From Flavobacterium endoglycinae (lineage in GTDB: Bacteria > Bacteroidota > Bacteroidia > Flavobacteriales > Flavobacteriaceae), in the NCBI RefSeq assembly GCF_017352115.1, contig NZ_CP071448.1, positions 2,627,001-2,691,000 on the forward strand: DNA of 64,000 nt. Direction: 5' to 3'. The notes under the pieces are model-generated. The model made no database searches. It had not been told where the DNA came from and was given only the letters and a program-made list of their open reading frames with translations. The position numbers and the translations under genes were made by a program. This document shows positions 17,729 through 26,485 of this stretch, piece by piece (position 1 is the stretch's first letter; the number at the start of each line of letters is the position of its first letter).

Positions 17729-18652
17729 TTATTTATTTAAACTTTCTTTGATTTTCTGCATTAATTCTGTTCCGCCGTTATTCAAAATTTCTTGTGCAGA
17801 GTTGAAACCTAGTTTCTTCCATTCTGAAATATCAACCGTTTTGTTGATTTCCAGTTTTTGTTTTCCGTCAATAGAAAGTAAAACACCTTGAAAATGTAAG
17901 GTGTCTTCGTCTTCATTATACGTAACCAAAGCTCCAATTGGCGCTGTACATCCGCCTTCAAGCGTTCTTAAAAACTGACGTTCTATATGTGTGCAAATTT
18001 CAGTTTCGATATCATTTAACTGAGAAAGTGCATCCAGTGTATAATTGTCATTTTCCATTCCCACAACCAACATAGCTCCTTGTGCCGGCGCCGGAATCAT
18101 CCAGTCTAAATTAATGAAATTTTCTGGTTTTAGGTTAATACGCTCCAAACCAGCAGCTGCAAAAACGGCTCCATCCCAGTCATTGTCTTGCAACTTCTGC
18201 ATACGTGTGTTTACATTTCCGCGTAAATCAACTACGGTATGATTAGGATATTTATTGAACCATTGTGCCTGACGACGCAGACTTCCAGTTGCAATGGTAC
18301 TTGGATTTGAAAAATCAGGATTTCCTTTATGAACCAAAATATCTAAAACATTTGCTCTTGGTAAAACTGCACCTTGAACAATACCTTTTGGTAAAGCTGT
18401 TGGAACGTCTTTCATAGAATGCACCGCAATATCTATATCACCATTAATCATGGCAATGTCTAACGTTTTGGTAAAAATTCCTGTAATACCAAGTTCGTAA
18501 AGAGGTTTGTCCAGAATAATATCACCTTGGGATTTTACGGCCACAATAGAAGTTTTATAACCTAAATCATTTAGTTTTTTCTCTACAGTATGTGCCTGCC
18601 AAAGTGCTAATTCGCTGTCACGCGTTCCTATTCTGATTGTTTTTTCAGCCAT
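17729..18652 (-). CDS. hemC: Hydroxymethylbilane synthase (porphobilinogen deaminase)
   Basis: A 307-residue cytosolic enzyme that polymerises four porphobilinogens. It starts with the typical IRIGTRDSELALWQA. It has the SLRRQAQ and DLRGNVNTRM substrate-binding blocks and the dipyrromethane cofactor Cys in LEGGCTAPIGAL (about residue 240). It follows hemA on the same strand after a 190-base gap filled with repeats. Confidence 0.97.
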   Translation of the reverse strand: MAEKTIRIGTRDSELALWQAHTVEKKLNDLGYKTSIVAVKSQGDIILDKPLYELGITGIFTKTLDIAMINGDIDIAVHSMKDVPTALPKGIVQGAVLPRANVLDILVHKGNPDFSNPSTIATGSLRRQAQWFNKYPNHTVVDLRGNVNTRMQKLQDNDWDGAVFAAAGLERINLKPENFINLDWMIPAPAQGAMLVVGMENDNYTLDALSQLNDIETEICTHIERQFLRTLEGGCTAPIGALVTYNEDEDTLHFQGVLLSIDGKQKLEINKTVDISEWKKLGFNSAQEILNNGGTELMQKIKESLNK

Positions 18653-18660
18653 TTTTTATT

Positions 18661-18836
18661 TTTTGAACCATATAAGTTATATAAGTAAATTTAAGCAGTT
18701 TGGGTAAAACATAAATGTAAATCAAACTTAACATAACTTGTTTTTATTTTTGAACCATATAAGTTATATAAGTAATTTAAAGTGGGTTGGGTAAAACACA
18801 GTTTTTAAATGAACTTATATAACTTATATGGTTTAA
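18661..18836. repeat. ACCATATAAGTTATATAAGT repeats between hemA and hemC
   Basis: A unit of about 50 bases beginning TTTTGAACCATATAAG and containing GGGTAAAAC occurs twice directly (18661-18710 and 18749-18798). An inverted copy of its first half lies at about 18811-18836 (AACTTATATAACTTATATGG). The last two form a hairpin. It fills the entire hemA-hemC gap. Confidence 0.8.
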
Positions 18837-18844
18837 ATCTTAAA

Positions 18845-20095
18845 TTAAGATGCTTTTATTTTGAAGACTTTTTCGATCCATTCGATGCTTTCATCAACCA
18901 TGGTGTCGTCGTCTTTTAAATGATTTGCGAAATGAGTAGTGATTTTTTGAATGATTCGGTTACTGATGATTTCAGCTTGCTCTTCATTAAAATCGGCAAT
19001 TTTTTTACTTTGAAAATCCAATTCCGAAACTTTAATGGCATTAAGTTTTTCTTTTAAAGCATTAATAGTTGGAGCGAACTTTCTGCCTTTCATCCAAGTC
19101 ACAAATTCTTCTTTGATTTCCTCGATGATCGCTTCAGCTGCTGGAATATGCAGTTTTCTGTTTTCCAAAGTTTCGTCTGTCAATTGAGACAAATAATCCA
19201 TATGGATCAAAGTTACGCCTTCTAATTCCTCAACATTTTCATTTACATTTTTCGGAATTGATAAATCTAAAATCAATAACGGTTTTTTCAGATTTAAAAT
19301 CGCTTTGTCAACTGTGGGGTTTTGAGCGCCTGTGGCTACAACCACAACATCGGCTTTTTGAAGTTCTAAATGCAATTCAGAATAATCTTTAACAATCAAA
19401 TTCAGTTTTCCTGCTAATTTCTCTGCTTTGTCTTTAGTACGATTTATTAAAGTAATGTGTTCGTTTTTAGTATGTTTTACTAAATTCTCACATGTATTTC
19501 TTCCAATTTTTCCAGTTCCGAAAAGCAAAATGTTTTTATTACTGATGTCTTCTACATTTTTAAGAATGTATTGTACCGATGCGAAAGAAACCGAAGTAGC
19601 TCCAGAACTGATTTCAGTTTCTGTTTTAATTCTCTTGCTCGCCTGAATAACTGCATTTATGAGTCTTTCCATAAAAGCATTTGCTAAACCTAAAGACTTT
19701 GAGTGAATAAAACTGGTTTTAATTTGAGATATAATTTCAAAATCGCCTAAGATCTGACTATCTAAACCAGTTCCTACGCGAAATAAATGATTGATTGCTT
19801 CTTGATTTTTATAAACGAAACCCACTTTTTGAAAAGCGTCGACCGAACCATTGCTGTTGTCACAAATCAATTTGATTAATTGAAATGGGTGTTCTGCAAA
19901 ACCATAAATTTCGGTTCTGTTGCAGGTTGAAGTAACTATTAAACTTTCTATTCCTTCGTTTTTAGCTTGCTCTAGTAAGCGAGTCTTCGCAACAGCATCC
20001 AAACTAAATTGACCTCTGACCTCAGCATCAGCTTTTTTATAACTCAGACCAACTGAGTAAAAATAAAGGTGTTTCGGTACGTTATTGTTTTCCAT
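18845..20095 (-). CDS. hemA: Glutamyl-tRNA reductase
   Basis: A 416-residue enzyme that reduces Glu-tRNA(Glu) to glutamate-1-semialdehyde, the first step of C5-pathway heme synthesis. The catalytic Cys is in TSTCNRTEIYG and the NADPH domain has LLFGTGKIGRN. The SQILGDFEIISQIK segment and a C-terminal dimerisation helix are present. I chose the ATG at 20095 (MENNNVPKHLYF) over one at 20131, because a -7 box at 20120-20127 would place the transcript start after 20131. HemL, the next enzyme, is not in this window. Confidence 0.96.
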   Translation of the reverse strand: MENNNVPKHLYFYSVGLSYKKADAEVRGQFSLDAVAKTRLLEQAKNEGIESLIVTSTCNRTEIYGFAEHPFQLIKLICDNSNGSVDAFQKVGFVYKNQEAINHLFRVGTGLDSQILGDFEIISQIKTSFIHSKSLGLANAFMERLINAVIQASKRIKTETEISSGATSVSFASVQYILKNVEDISNKNILLFGTGKIGRNTCENLVKHTKNEHITLINRTKDKAEKLAGKLNLIVKDYSELHLELQKADVVVVATGAQNPTVDKAILNLKKPLLILDLSIPKNVNENVEELEGVTLIHMDYLSQLTDETLENRKLHIPAAEAIIEEIKEEFVTWMKGRKFAPTINALKEKLNAIKVSELDFQSKKIADFNEEQAEIISNRIIQKITTHFANHLKDDDTMVDESIEWIEKVFKIKAS

Positions 20096-20119
20096 AAATT
20101 CACTTTCATAAAAGTGCAA

Positions 20120-20127
20120 CAAAATTA
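20120..20127 (-). promoter_or_regulatory. -7 promoter box of hemA
   Basis: On the minus strand this reads TAATTTTG, matching TAnnTTTG, about 25 bases before the chosen hemA start. No clear TTG is found at the -33 position. Confidence 0.4.
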
Positions 20128-20322
20128 TCACTATAGCATTGATAAAAATAACGCTAAAAGTACTTTTTATGTCGCTATATGTTTTTTTGAACCTAAATAG
20201 GTGTTTTTGAGTAAAAAGGACTACTTTTGTAGCAAAATCAACTCATTAGAAGTGATTAGTTTAGAGTGATTCTAAATAACATTTGAAGTTTGTCTTGATT
20301 TTCGTTTCAAAAAAATATCGCT

Positions 20323-21198
20323 ATGGGTTCTCAAGAAATTATAAAAATTGAAGACGACTTTACGCTGATTCGTTTTCAAAATGACAGTCTGGAGCCATTT
20401 TATGCACAACATGAAATTGGTACTGGCTTGATACAGTTTCACTTCGGGATAAAAGGAAATGCCAAATTCTTGTTCAATCAAGGTAATTATGCTTTAGAAT
20501 TGAAAGAAGAAAAATCACTGCTTTTATACAATCCGCAGAAAGAATTACCGCTTAATTTAGAACTCGCCCCAAATTCGTGGGTGATTTCGGTAATTGTTTC
20601 CATCAAGAAATTTCACGCGTTATTTTCTGCCGAAGCGGACTATATTACTTTTTTAAGTCCTGATAATAAGGATAAAAAGTATTATAACGAAGGAAACATC
20701 AGTCCGTCGATGGCAATTGTGTTGAGTCAGCTGTTTCATTACAATCTTCACCCTTCGATCAAAAACCTGTATTATAAAGGAAAAGGATACGAATTGTTGA
20801 GTTTGTATTTCAACAGAACCGAAGATCCAAATGCAGAACAATGTCCGTTTTTAATTGATGAAGATAATGTACTGAAAATCCGAAAAGCCAAAGAAATCGT
20901 AATTGCTAATATGGCCGAACCGCCGGGACTACAAGAACTGGCAGATGAGATTGGTTTGAATTTGAAAAAACTCAAAATGGGCTTCAAACAAATTTACGGC
21001 GACACGGTTTACGGTTTTCTATTCGATTACAAAATGGATTTCGCTAGAAAACTATTAGACAGCGGTTCTTATAATGTAAATGAAGTGGGATTGAAAATTG
21101 GTTACAGCACCGGAAGTCATTTTATTGCTGCTTTCAAAAAGAAATTCGGAACAACACCTAAAAAGTATTTGATGTCGATTAATGCGAATGTTAGTTAG
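20323..21198 (+). CDS. AraC family transcriptional regulator
   Basis: A 291-residue protein with a C-terminal AraC/XylS double helix-turn-helix (about 185-288). The first helix pair lies around LQELADEIGLNLKKLK and the second around VNEVGLKIGYSTGSHFIAAFKKKFGTTPKKY. The N-terminal 180 residues are an uncharacterised sensor region without an obvious ligand motif. It is transcribed divergently from hemA and lies just before hemH, so control of heme genes is possible but only inferred from position. Confidence 0.93.
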   Translation: MGSQEIIKIEDDFTLIRFQNDSLEPFYAQHEIGTGLIQFHFGIKGNAKFLFNQGNYALELKEEKSLLLYNPQKELPLNLELAPNSWVISVIVSIKKFHALFSAEADYITFLSPDNKDKKYYNEGNISPSMAIVLSQLFHYNLHPSIKNLYYKGKGYELLSLYFNRTEDPNAEQCPFLIDEDNVLKIRKAKEIVIANMAEPPGLQELADEIGLNLKKLKMGFKQIYGDTVYGFLFDYKMDFARKLLDSGSYNVNEVGLKIGYSTGSHFIAAFKKKFGTTPKKYLMSINANVS

Positions 21199-21421
21199 CC
21201 ACAAATTCACGAATTAGCACAGAATAGAATCTGCTAAATCTCCCGAATCTGCGAGAGAAAATTTCACAAATGCGATAAAATAAATTTTGAATATTCAACA
21301 ATAATTAAAAAGTAATAATTATCATATTTCGAAAAAGTTCCAAGTTCTACTTTTGCCGAAATTTTTAAAAACAAATAAAAAGCTTAAAGCCTAGAGCTTA
21401 AAACCTAAAAACAGAAAAAAC

Positions 21422-22435
21422 ATGAAAGGCGTATTATTAGTAAACTTAGGTTCTCCAGACAGCCCAACTCCAAAAGATGTAAAACCGTATTTAGATGAAT
21501 TTTTAATGGATAAATATGTAATTGACGTTCCATATTTATTAAGAGCATTATTAGTTCGCGGTATTATTTTAAGAAAAAGACCTGAAGAATCGGCGCACGC
21601 TTACGCAAAAATTTGGTGGGAAGAAGGTTCTCCATTAATCGTTCTTTCAGAAAGAATGCAGCATAAAGTACAGCCTTTAGTAAATGTGCCAGTTTCGCTG
21701 GCAATGCGTTATGGAAGCATGACTATTGAAAAAGGACTTCAGGAATTAAGCGATAAAGGAGTTACAGATGTTCTTCTTTTTCCATTATATCCGCAGTATG
21801 CAATGGCATCGACTTTGACCATTTTGGTTAAGGCAGAAGAAATTCGCAAAAAGAAATTTCCTCATATGAAATTTACCGATGTTCCTGCATTTTATAACAA
21901 GCCAGATTACATCAAAAACTTGGCAGATTCTATCCAGAAACACTTAGTTGGGTTTGAATACGATCATTTATTGTTTTCATATCATGGAATTCCAGAGCGT
22001 CATATTCGTAAAACCGATGTGACGAAATCACATTGTAAAATTGACGGTTCATGCTGTAATACGCCATCGCCGGCGCACGAATTCTGTTATCGTCACCAAT
22101 GTTATGAAACAACTAGACAGGTTGTTAAACTACTAGGACTTCCAGAAGACAAATACAGTTTAACTTTCCAATCTCGTTTAGCAGGTGATAAATGGTTAGA
22201 ACCATACACGGATGTTGAAATTGACAATATGCCGTCAAAAGGAATTAAAAAGTTGGCGGTTGTAACACCAGCTTTCGTTTCAGACTGTCTTGAAACTTTG
22301 GAGGAAATCGCAATGCGTGCCAAAGAAGATTTTGAAGCAAATGGAGGAGAAGATTTCTTAGCAGTTCCATGTTTAAATGACGATGATGAATGGTGTCAGA
22401 CAGTTGCAAATTGGATTAACGATTGGGCGAAATAA
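21422..22435 (+). CDS. hemH: Ferrochelatase
   Basis: A 337-residue enzyme that inserts Fe(II) into protoporphyrin IX. It shows VNLGSPDSPTPKDV at the start, the active-site His in FSYHGIPERH and the C-terminal Glu-rich CLETLEEIAMRAKE. A Cys cluster (CCNTP to CYRHQC, about 205-230) is present, as in several bacterial ferrochelatases, some of which carry a [2Fe-2S] cluster. A TACTTTTG -7 box is seen at 21348-21355. The following hemJ is 39 bases away, so the pair is likely an operon. Confidence 0.97.
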   Translation: MKGVLLVNLGSPDSPTPKDVKPYLDEFLMDKYVIDVPYLLRALLVRGIILRKRPEESAHAYAKIWWEEGSPLIVLSERMQHKVQPLVNVPVSLAMRYGSMTIEKGLQELSDKGVTDVLLFPLYPQYAMASTLTILVKAEEIRKKKFPHMKFTDVPAFYNKPDYIKNLADSIQKHLVGFEYDHLLFSYHGIPERHIRKTDVTKSHCKIDGSCCNTPSPAHEFCYRHQCYETTRQVVKLLGLPEDKYSLTFQSRLAGDKWLEPYTDVEIDNMPSKGIKKLAVVTPAFVSDCLETLEEIAMRAKEDFEANGGEDFLAVPCLNDDDEWCQTVANWINDWAK

Positions 22436-22474
22436 AGAAAATAGAAGAAAGAGTAAAGAAAAAAGACTTTCATA

Positions 22475-23023
22475 ATGGAGTATTATAATTACTTAAAATC
22501 ACTGCATCTTATTTTTGTCATAACTTGGTTTGCAGGTTTATTTTATATTGTGCGTTTGTTTGTGTATCAAATTGAAGCCAGTGAAAAACCTTCTCCTGAA
22601 AAGGAAATTTTGCAGGCGCAATATAAAATTATGGCCTACCGTTTGTGGTACATTATTACATGGCCATCGGCAGTTTTGGCGAGTATTTTTGCTTTTTGGA
22701 TGTTGTTTTTTACAGATGCCGGTCATGTTTGGATCACAATGCCTTGGATGCATGTAAAACTGTGTTTTGTTTTCCTTTTGTATTTGTACCACGCAAAATG
22801 CCATCAGATTTTTAAGCAACTGCAAAACGATGAGGTAAAATATTCGAACAACTTCATGCGTTTATGGAACGAAGGCGCTACGATTATTTTGTTTGCCGTT
22901 GTTTTTTTAGTAGTTTTAAAAAGTGCGATCAACTGGATCTTCGGCGTAATCGGAATTATTGTATTCTCGGTTTTAATTATGCTGGGTTTTAGATTTTACA
23001 AACGAATAAGAGAGAAGAAATAG
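22475..23023 (+). CDS. hemJ: HemJ-type protoporphyrinogen IX oxidase
   Basis: A 182-residue membrane protein of the HemJ (UPF0093) family with four hydrophobic segments. The first helix has the conserved His and Trp (SLHLIFVITWFAGLFYIVRLFVY, written here as one motif at residues 10-32). A second conserved His lies in MPWMHVKLCF. HemJ oxidises protoporphyrinogen IX, the step between HemF and HemH. No HemY or HemG homologue is in this window, so this is the likely enzyme. Its position right after hemH supports that. Confidence 0.9.
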   Translation: MEYYNYLKSLHLIFVITWFAGLFYIVRLFVYQIEASEKPSPEKEILQAQYKIMAYRLWYIITWPSAVLASIFAFWMLFFTDAGHVWITMPWMHVKLCFVFLLYLYHAKCHQIFKQLQNDEVKYSNNFMRLWNEGATIILFAVVFLVVLKSAINWIFGVIGIIVFSVLIMLGFRFYKRIREKK

Positions 23024-23054
23024 TTTTCAGTCGCAGTGACAGTTTTCAGTTTTG

Positions 23055-23084
23055 CTGAGACTGAGACTGAGACTGAGACTGAGA
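23055..23084. repeat. Hexamer tandem repeat CTGAGA x5
   Basis: Five exact CTGAGA copies lie 16 bases before the histidine kinase ATG. Because the unit is six bases, an in-frame TTG at 23052 stays open through it and would add MLRLRLRLRLRL. I judge this to be repeat read-through. Confidence 0.85.
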
Positions 23085-23099
23085 CTGAACACTAAAAAC

Positions 23100-24572
23100 A
23101 TGCTAAACAACTTCAAAATGTCAATGCTTTCGCTTCGTACCAGGATTTTCCTGTCGATGATTGTATTGATTGTCGTGGCATCTTTTTTATTAGCTTCGAT
23201 TTCGATTATTCAGTTTAAAACTGAGGCCAAAGAATACCACCAAGAACGTTTAGAGCGAAAAGAAAACGCCGTCAAAGAACACATCAATTATGTTCTGGCA
23301 ACTACAACTTATCCGCTGAAAACCCAAAATTTGGATTTGATTTTTAAAGACAAAATCCATGAATTGGCTCAGATTCACAAAATTGAAATCAATATTTACA
23401 GCCTTGACGGAAAACTTTTAAAATCATCCAAAGAATCTTTTGCTGTTGATAAAATTGCACCGCCAATTCCTGAATACATTCTAAAACTGGTTCGTTCTTC
23501 TATCGAAAAACGTTTTGTAGATATTAAAACGATTGACGGAGTTAAAAACCGATCTTCGTACAGTTTGATAAAAGACGAAAAATTCAAACCACTAGGAATC
23601 CTAAATCTTCCGTATTTAGAAGACGACGGATATTACGACAACGAATTGAATACATTCCTAATTCGTTTAAGCCAGGTCTATTCTTTCATGCTGATTGTGG
23701 CTTTTGCGTTGGCATATTTCCTTTCTACCTATATTACCAAATCACTAAAGACCATTTCAGATCGTTTGGAGGAAACCAATCTGGATCAGAAAAATGAGAA
23801 GATTGTTTTGGAGGCAAACAGCAAAGAAGTCAATTTCTTAATAAGAGCTTATAATGGAATGGTGGACAAATTGGAAACCAGCGCGATTAAACTAGCACAA
23901 AGCGAACGTGAAGAAGCGTGGCGTGAGATGGCGAAACAAGTAGCACATGAAATTAAAAATCCGCTGACGCCGATGCGTTTGACGGTTCAGAGTTTCCAAA
24001 GAAAATTTGATCCAAATGATCCTGATGTTAAGCAGAAGATGAATGATTACTCCGAAACCTTAATTCAGCAGATTGATACCATGACAGCGGTTGCATCGGC
24101 ATTTTCGAATTTTGCTTCGATGCCGGCTCAGCAAAATGAAACCTTGAATGTTGTTGAAGTCGTAGAACTGGCTTTGGATATTTTCAACGAAGATTATATT
24201 TCTTTTGAAAAAGAAGAGGAGGAAATCATCTCCAAAATGGACCGTACGCAATTAATTCGTGTAATTACCAATTTGGTTAAAAATGCCACTCAAGCAATTT
24301 CTGAAAGCCAATTTCAAAAATCAATTGTGGTTTCGGTAAAAAGAAGAAATAACAATGTCGAAATTGCCGTAAAAGACAACGGTATCGGAATCCAAAAACA
24401 AGATATAGGCCGAATCTTCGAACCAAAATTTACCACTAAAACCAGCGGTATGGGACTTGGACTTGGAATTATTAAAAACATTATCGAAAATTACAAAGGA
24501 ACAATTACCTTTGAATCAACTTACGGAAAGGGAACCACATTTAGAGTTTCCCTGCCTATCACCAACTCTTAA
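23100..24572 (+). CDS. Sensor histidine kinase (NtrY-like, membrane-bound)
   Basis: A 490-residue kinase. One transmembrane helix near the N-terminus (about 14-36) and a second at about 200-220 bracket a periplasmic sensor of about 165 residues. A HAMP region follows, then the H-box VAHEIKNPLTPMRL (His about 283), then HATPase_c with the N-box NLVKNATQAI, DNGIGI and GMGLGLGI. The REEAWREMAKQVAHEIKNPL context is typical of NtrY-like kinases. No response regulator is next to it. The ATG at 23100 is preferred over the TTG at 23052 inside the hexamer repeat. Confidence 0.94.
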   Translation: MLNNFKMSMLSLRTRIFLSMIVLIVVASFLLASISIIQFKTEAKEYHQERLERKENAVKEHINYVLATTTYPLKTQNLDLIFKDKIHELAQIHKIEINIYSLDGKLLKSSKESFAVDKIAPPIPEYILKLVRSSIEKRFVDIKTIDGVKNRSSYSLIKDEKFKPLGILNLPYLEDDGYYDNELNTFLIRLSQVYSFMLIVAFALAYFLSTYITKSLKTISDRLEETNLDQKNEKIVLEANSKEVNFLIRAYNGMVDKLETSAIKLAQSEREEAWREMAKQVAHEIKNPLTPMRLTVQSFQRKFDPNDPDVKQKMNDYSETLIQQIDTMTAVASAFSNFASMPAQQNETLNVVEVVELALDIFNEDYISFEKEEEEIISKMDRTQLIRVITNLVKNATQAISESQFQKSIVVSVKRRNNNVEIAVKDNGIGIQKQDIGRIFEPKFTTKTSGMGLGLGIIKNIIENYKGTITFESTYGKGTTFRVSLPITNS

Positions 24573-24582
24573 AATAAGTGTT

Positions 24583-25365
24583 ATGAGCTACGAAAATATT
24601 TTAGTTTCTATTGAAGAAAGAATTGCTACCATTACCATTAACAGACCTGCTAAATTAAACGCTTTAAACAAAGCGACAATTAGTGATCTAAGTAAAGCCG
24701 TTACTGCTTTAGGAAGCGACGAAAATGTTCGTGTAATTATTATAACCGGAACGGGCGAAAAAGCGTTTGTGGCCGGAGCTGATATTTCGGAATTTGCTAA
24801 TTATACGGTTGTCGAAGGCGCACAACTGGCTGCCGAAGGGCAAGAAAACTTATTTGATTTTATCGAAAAATTGAGAAAACCAGTTATTGCAGCTGTAAAT
24901 GGTTTTGCTCTTGGAGGCGGACTGGAACTCGCTATGGCTTGCCATTTCAGAATAGCTTCAGATAATGCTAAAATGGGACTTCCAGAAGTAACCTTAGGGT
25001 TGATTCCAGGTTACGGAGGAACACAGCGTCTGCCGCAGTTAGTAGGAAAGGGCCGTGCGATGGAAATGATTATGACAGCTGCTATGATTTCTGCAGAAGA
25101 AGCAAAACAATACGGTTTAGTAAATCATGTAGTACCGCAGACGGAACTTTTATCTTTTACAAACGTAATTGCTCAAAAAATCATTAAAAATGCACCCTTT
25201 GCGATTGGAAAAGCCATCAAATCGATCAATGCTAATTTCGAAGACGGTAAAAATGGTTTTGATACCGAAATAAAATCATTTGGAGAATGTTTCGGAACAG
25301 CCGATTTTAAAGAAGGTACAACTGCATTTTTAGAAAAACGTAAAGCCGAATTTACAGGAAAATAA
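24583..25365 (+). CDS. Enoyl-CoA hydratase (crotonase family)
   Basis: A 260-residue crotonase starting MSYENILVSIEE, ten bases after the kinase stop. The two catalytic glutamates are in ALGGGLELAMA and GLPEVTLG, and the oxyanion-hole sequence AGADISEF is intact. It hydrates trans-2-enoyl-CoA in fatty acid or 3-hydroxybutyryl-CoA metabolism. An upstream in-frame ATG within the kinase gene would add 42 residues that read like out-of-frame kinase sequence, so it is rejected. Confidence 0.95.
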   Translation: MSYENILVSIEERIATITINRPAKLNALNKATISDLSKAVTALGSDENVRVIIITGTGEKAFVAGADISEFANYTVVEGAQLAAEGQENLFDFIEKLRKPVIAAVNGFALGGGLELAMACHFRIASDNAKMGLPEVTLGLIPGYGGTQRLPQLVGKGRAMEMIMTAAMISAEEAKQYGLVNHVVPQTELLSFTNVIAQKIIKNAPFAIGKAIKSINANFEDGKNGFDTEIKSFGECFGTADFKEGTTAFLEKRKAEFTGK

Positions 25366-25370
25366 TTTTT

Positions 25371-25461
25371 TTAACCGCAAAAGCGCTAAGATTTACGCAA
25401 AGCACAACGAAATAAAAAACTTTGCGAACCTTGCGTAAATCTTAGCGACCTTTGCGGTTAA
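25371..25461. repeat. Long inverted repeat (TTAACCGCAAAG / CTTTGCGGTTAA)
   Basis: The left arm at 25371-25402 (TTAACCGCAAAAGCGCTAAG onward to ATTTACGCAAAG) pairs with the right arm at about 25421-25461. The result is a roughly 35-bp imperfect stem with an AT-rich loop. It could act as a terminator for the enoyl-CoA hydratase gene, but its length suggests a dispersed palindromic element. Confidence 0.8.
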
Positions 25462-25526
25462 ATTAAACATACAGAGGATAAAAACTTATCCTCTTAATAC
25501 CTCAGAACCTTAGCCTCTTAAAAAAA

Positions 25527-25925
25527 ATGTACGAACCAATATTTGCCCTTTTTTGTGAACGTGTTAAAGAAAGCATCCAAAACGGAACTTTCGCAAAACT
25601 TACTTTGGCTAAAACAATGGGCGATACAGAACTCAAAAATGTATATTTCCGATTGGTTCTCAATGAAGACAACACTTTCTCAATCTCATTAACCTTCCGA
25701 TACAAAACAGAAGAAATAGAAAGCATTCATACTTTAGACGAAGCTCTATTGATTTTAGGTTCGCACATTAAAAAACCGTTCTTAACAGCACTTTTGTTTA
25801 CTACTGATGCTGATGTTACTTTCAAAGTAAACAAGAAAAATGCAGGAAGTATTATTGAACAAGCACCAACTTTTAAAAATGCCTCTCCTGTAATGCTGGA
25901 GATGATTGAAAAGGGAATTGTGTGA
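25527..25925 (+). CDS. Conserved hypothetical protein
   Basis: A 132-residue soluble protein that I do not recognise. It has an alpha/beta pattern (ERVKESIQNGTFAKLTLAKT, then a strand-rich core such as VYFRLVLNEDNTFSISLTFRYKT) with no signal peptide or metal motif. The composition matches the neighbours. It stands alone on the plus strand between the long inverted repeat and a membrane protein. A dispersed 13-mer (CTCAGAACCTTAG) lies at 25501-25513, just before its start. Confidence 0.65.
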   Translation: MYEPIFALFCERVKESIQNGTFAKLTLAKTMGDTELKNVYFRLVLNEDNTFSISLTFRYKTEEIESIHTLDEALLILGSHIKKPFLTALLFTTDADVTFKVNKKNAGSIIEQAPTFKNASPVMLEMIEKGIV

Positions 25926-26009
25926 AATGTTAAAGTTACACGTTTTTTAAATAATGTAGGAAAAACACCTTATTTTTGCTGAAAATTTCTATTTTAAAGA
26001 TAATTTCAG

Positions 26010-26471
26010 ATGAATGTGTATAGACTATCAAGCCGGTTAAAAGTTTTTATTTTCCTTTTTTCAGTGCTGCAGATATTGGTGTTGAGCAGTTTACTGTTAA
26101 TTCCGTTTATTGATCTGCCATCTAATTCGCGCGCGTATCAGTTGTATGATTTCTGCTGTTCTTCTGCTTATTTACACGTAATTCTGCTAATATTGATTGT
26201 GGCGGCTATTATTGTTGCGTTTCTTTTAGTAATTAATGTTTTTAAAAGAAAAGTAATCTTTACAAGTGATTCCATTATTTCAAAAAGTATCTTTAGTACC
26301 CAAAAACTAATATTCAGTGATATAAAAGGATATAAGATTAGACATTCTATCCTTTACATCATTACAAATTCTAACGAAAAACGCCGTCTTGTAATCAATC
26401 TTTTTACTTTTGATCGGACAGATAATCTTTTGCGTAATCTAGAAATGCGTTTTACCAATTTAGATTTCTAA
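26010..26471 (+). CDS. Hypothetical membrane protein with PH-like C-terminus
   Basis: A 153-residue protein with two transmembrane segments (about 12-33 and 50-76). A short strand-rich region follows (KVIFTSDSIISKSIFSTQKLIFSDIKGYKI) that resembles bacterial PH-like or photosystem-assembly-type membrane proteins. That resemblance is by pattern only. Its stop is 15 bases from the end of the convergent mntR gene. Confidence 0.6.
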   Translation: MNVYRLSSRLKVFIFLFSVLQILVLSSLLLIPFIDLPSNSRAYQLYDFCCSSAYLHVILLILIVAAIIVAFLLVINVFKRKVIFTSDSIISKSIFSTQKLIFSDIKGYKIRHSILYIITNSNEKRRLVINLFTFDRTDNLLRNLEMRFTNLDF

Positions 26472-26485
26472 AGAAAAGATTTTCC

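Noticed and set aside
24457..24582. Upstream extension of the enoyl-CoA hydratase
   Set aside because: The extra 42 residues overlap the kinase gene in another frame and do not resemble crotonases. The ATG at 24583 begins the conserved domain.
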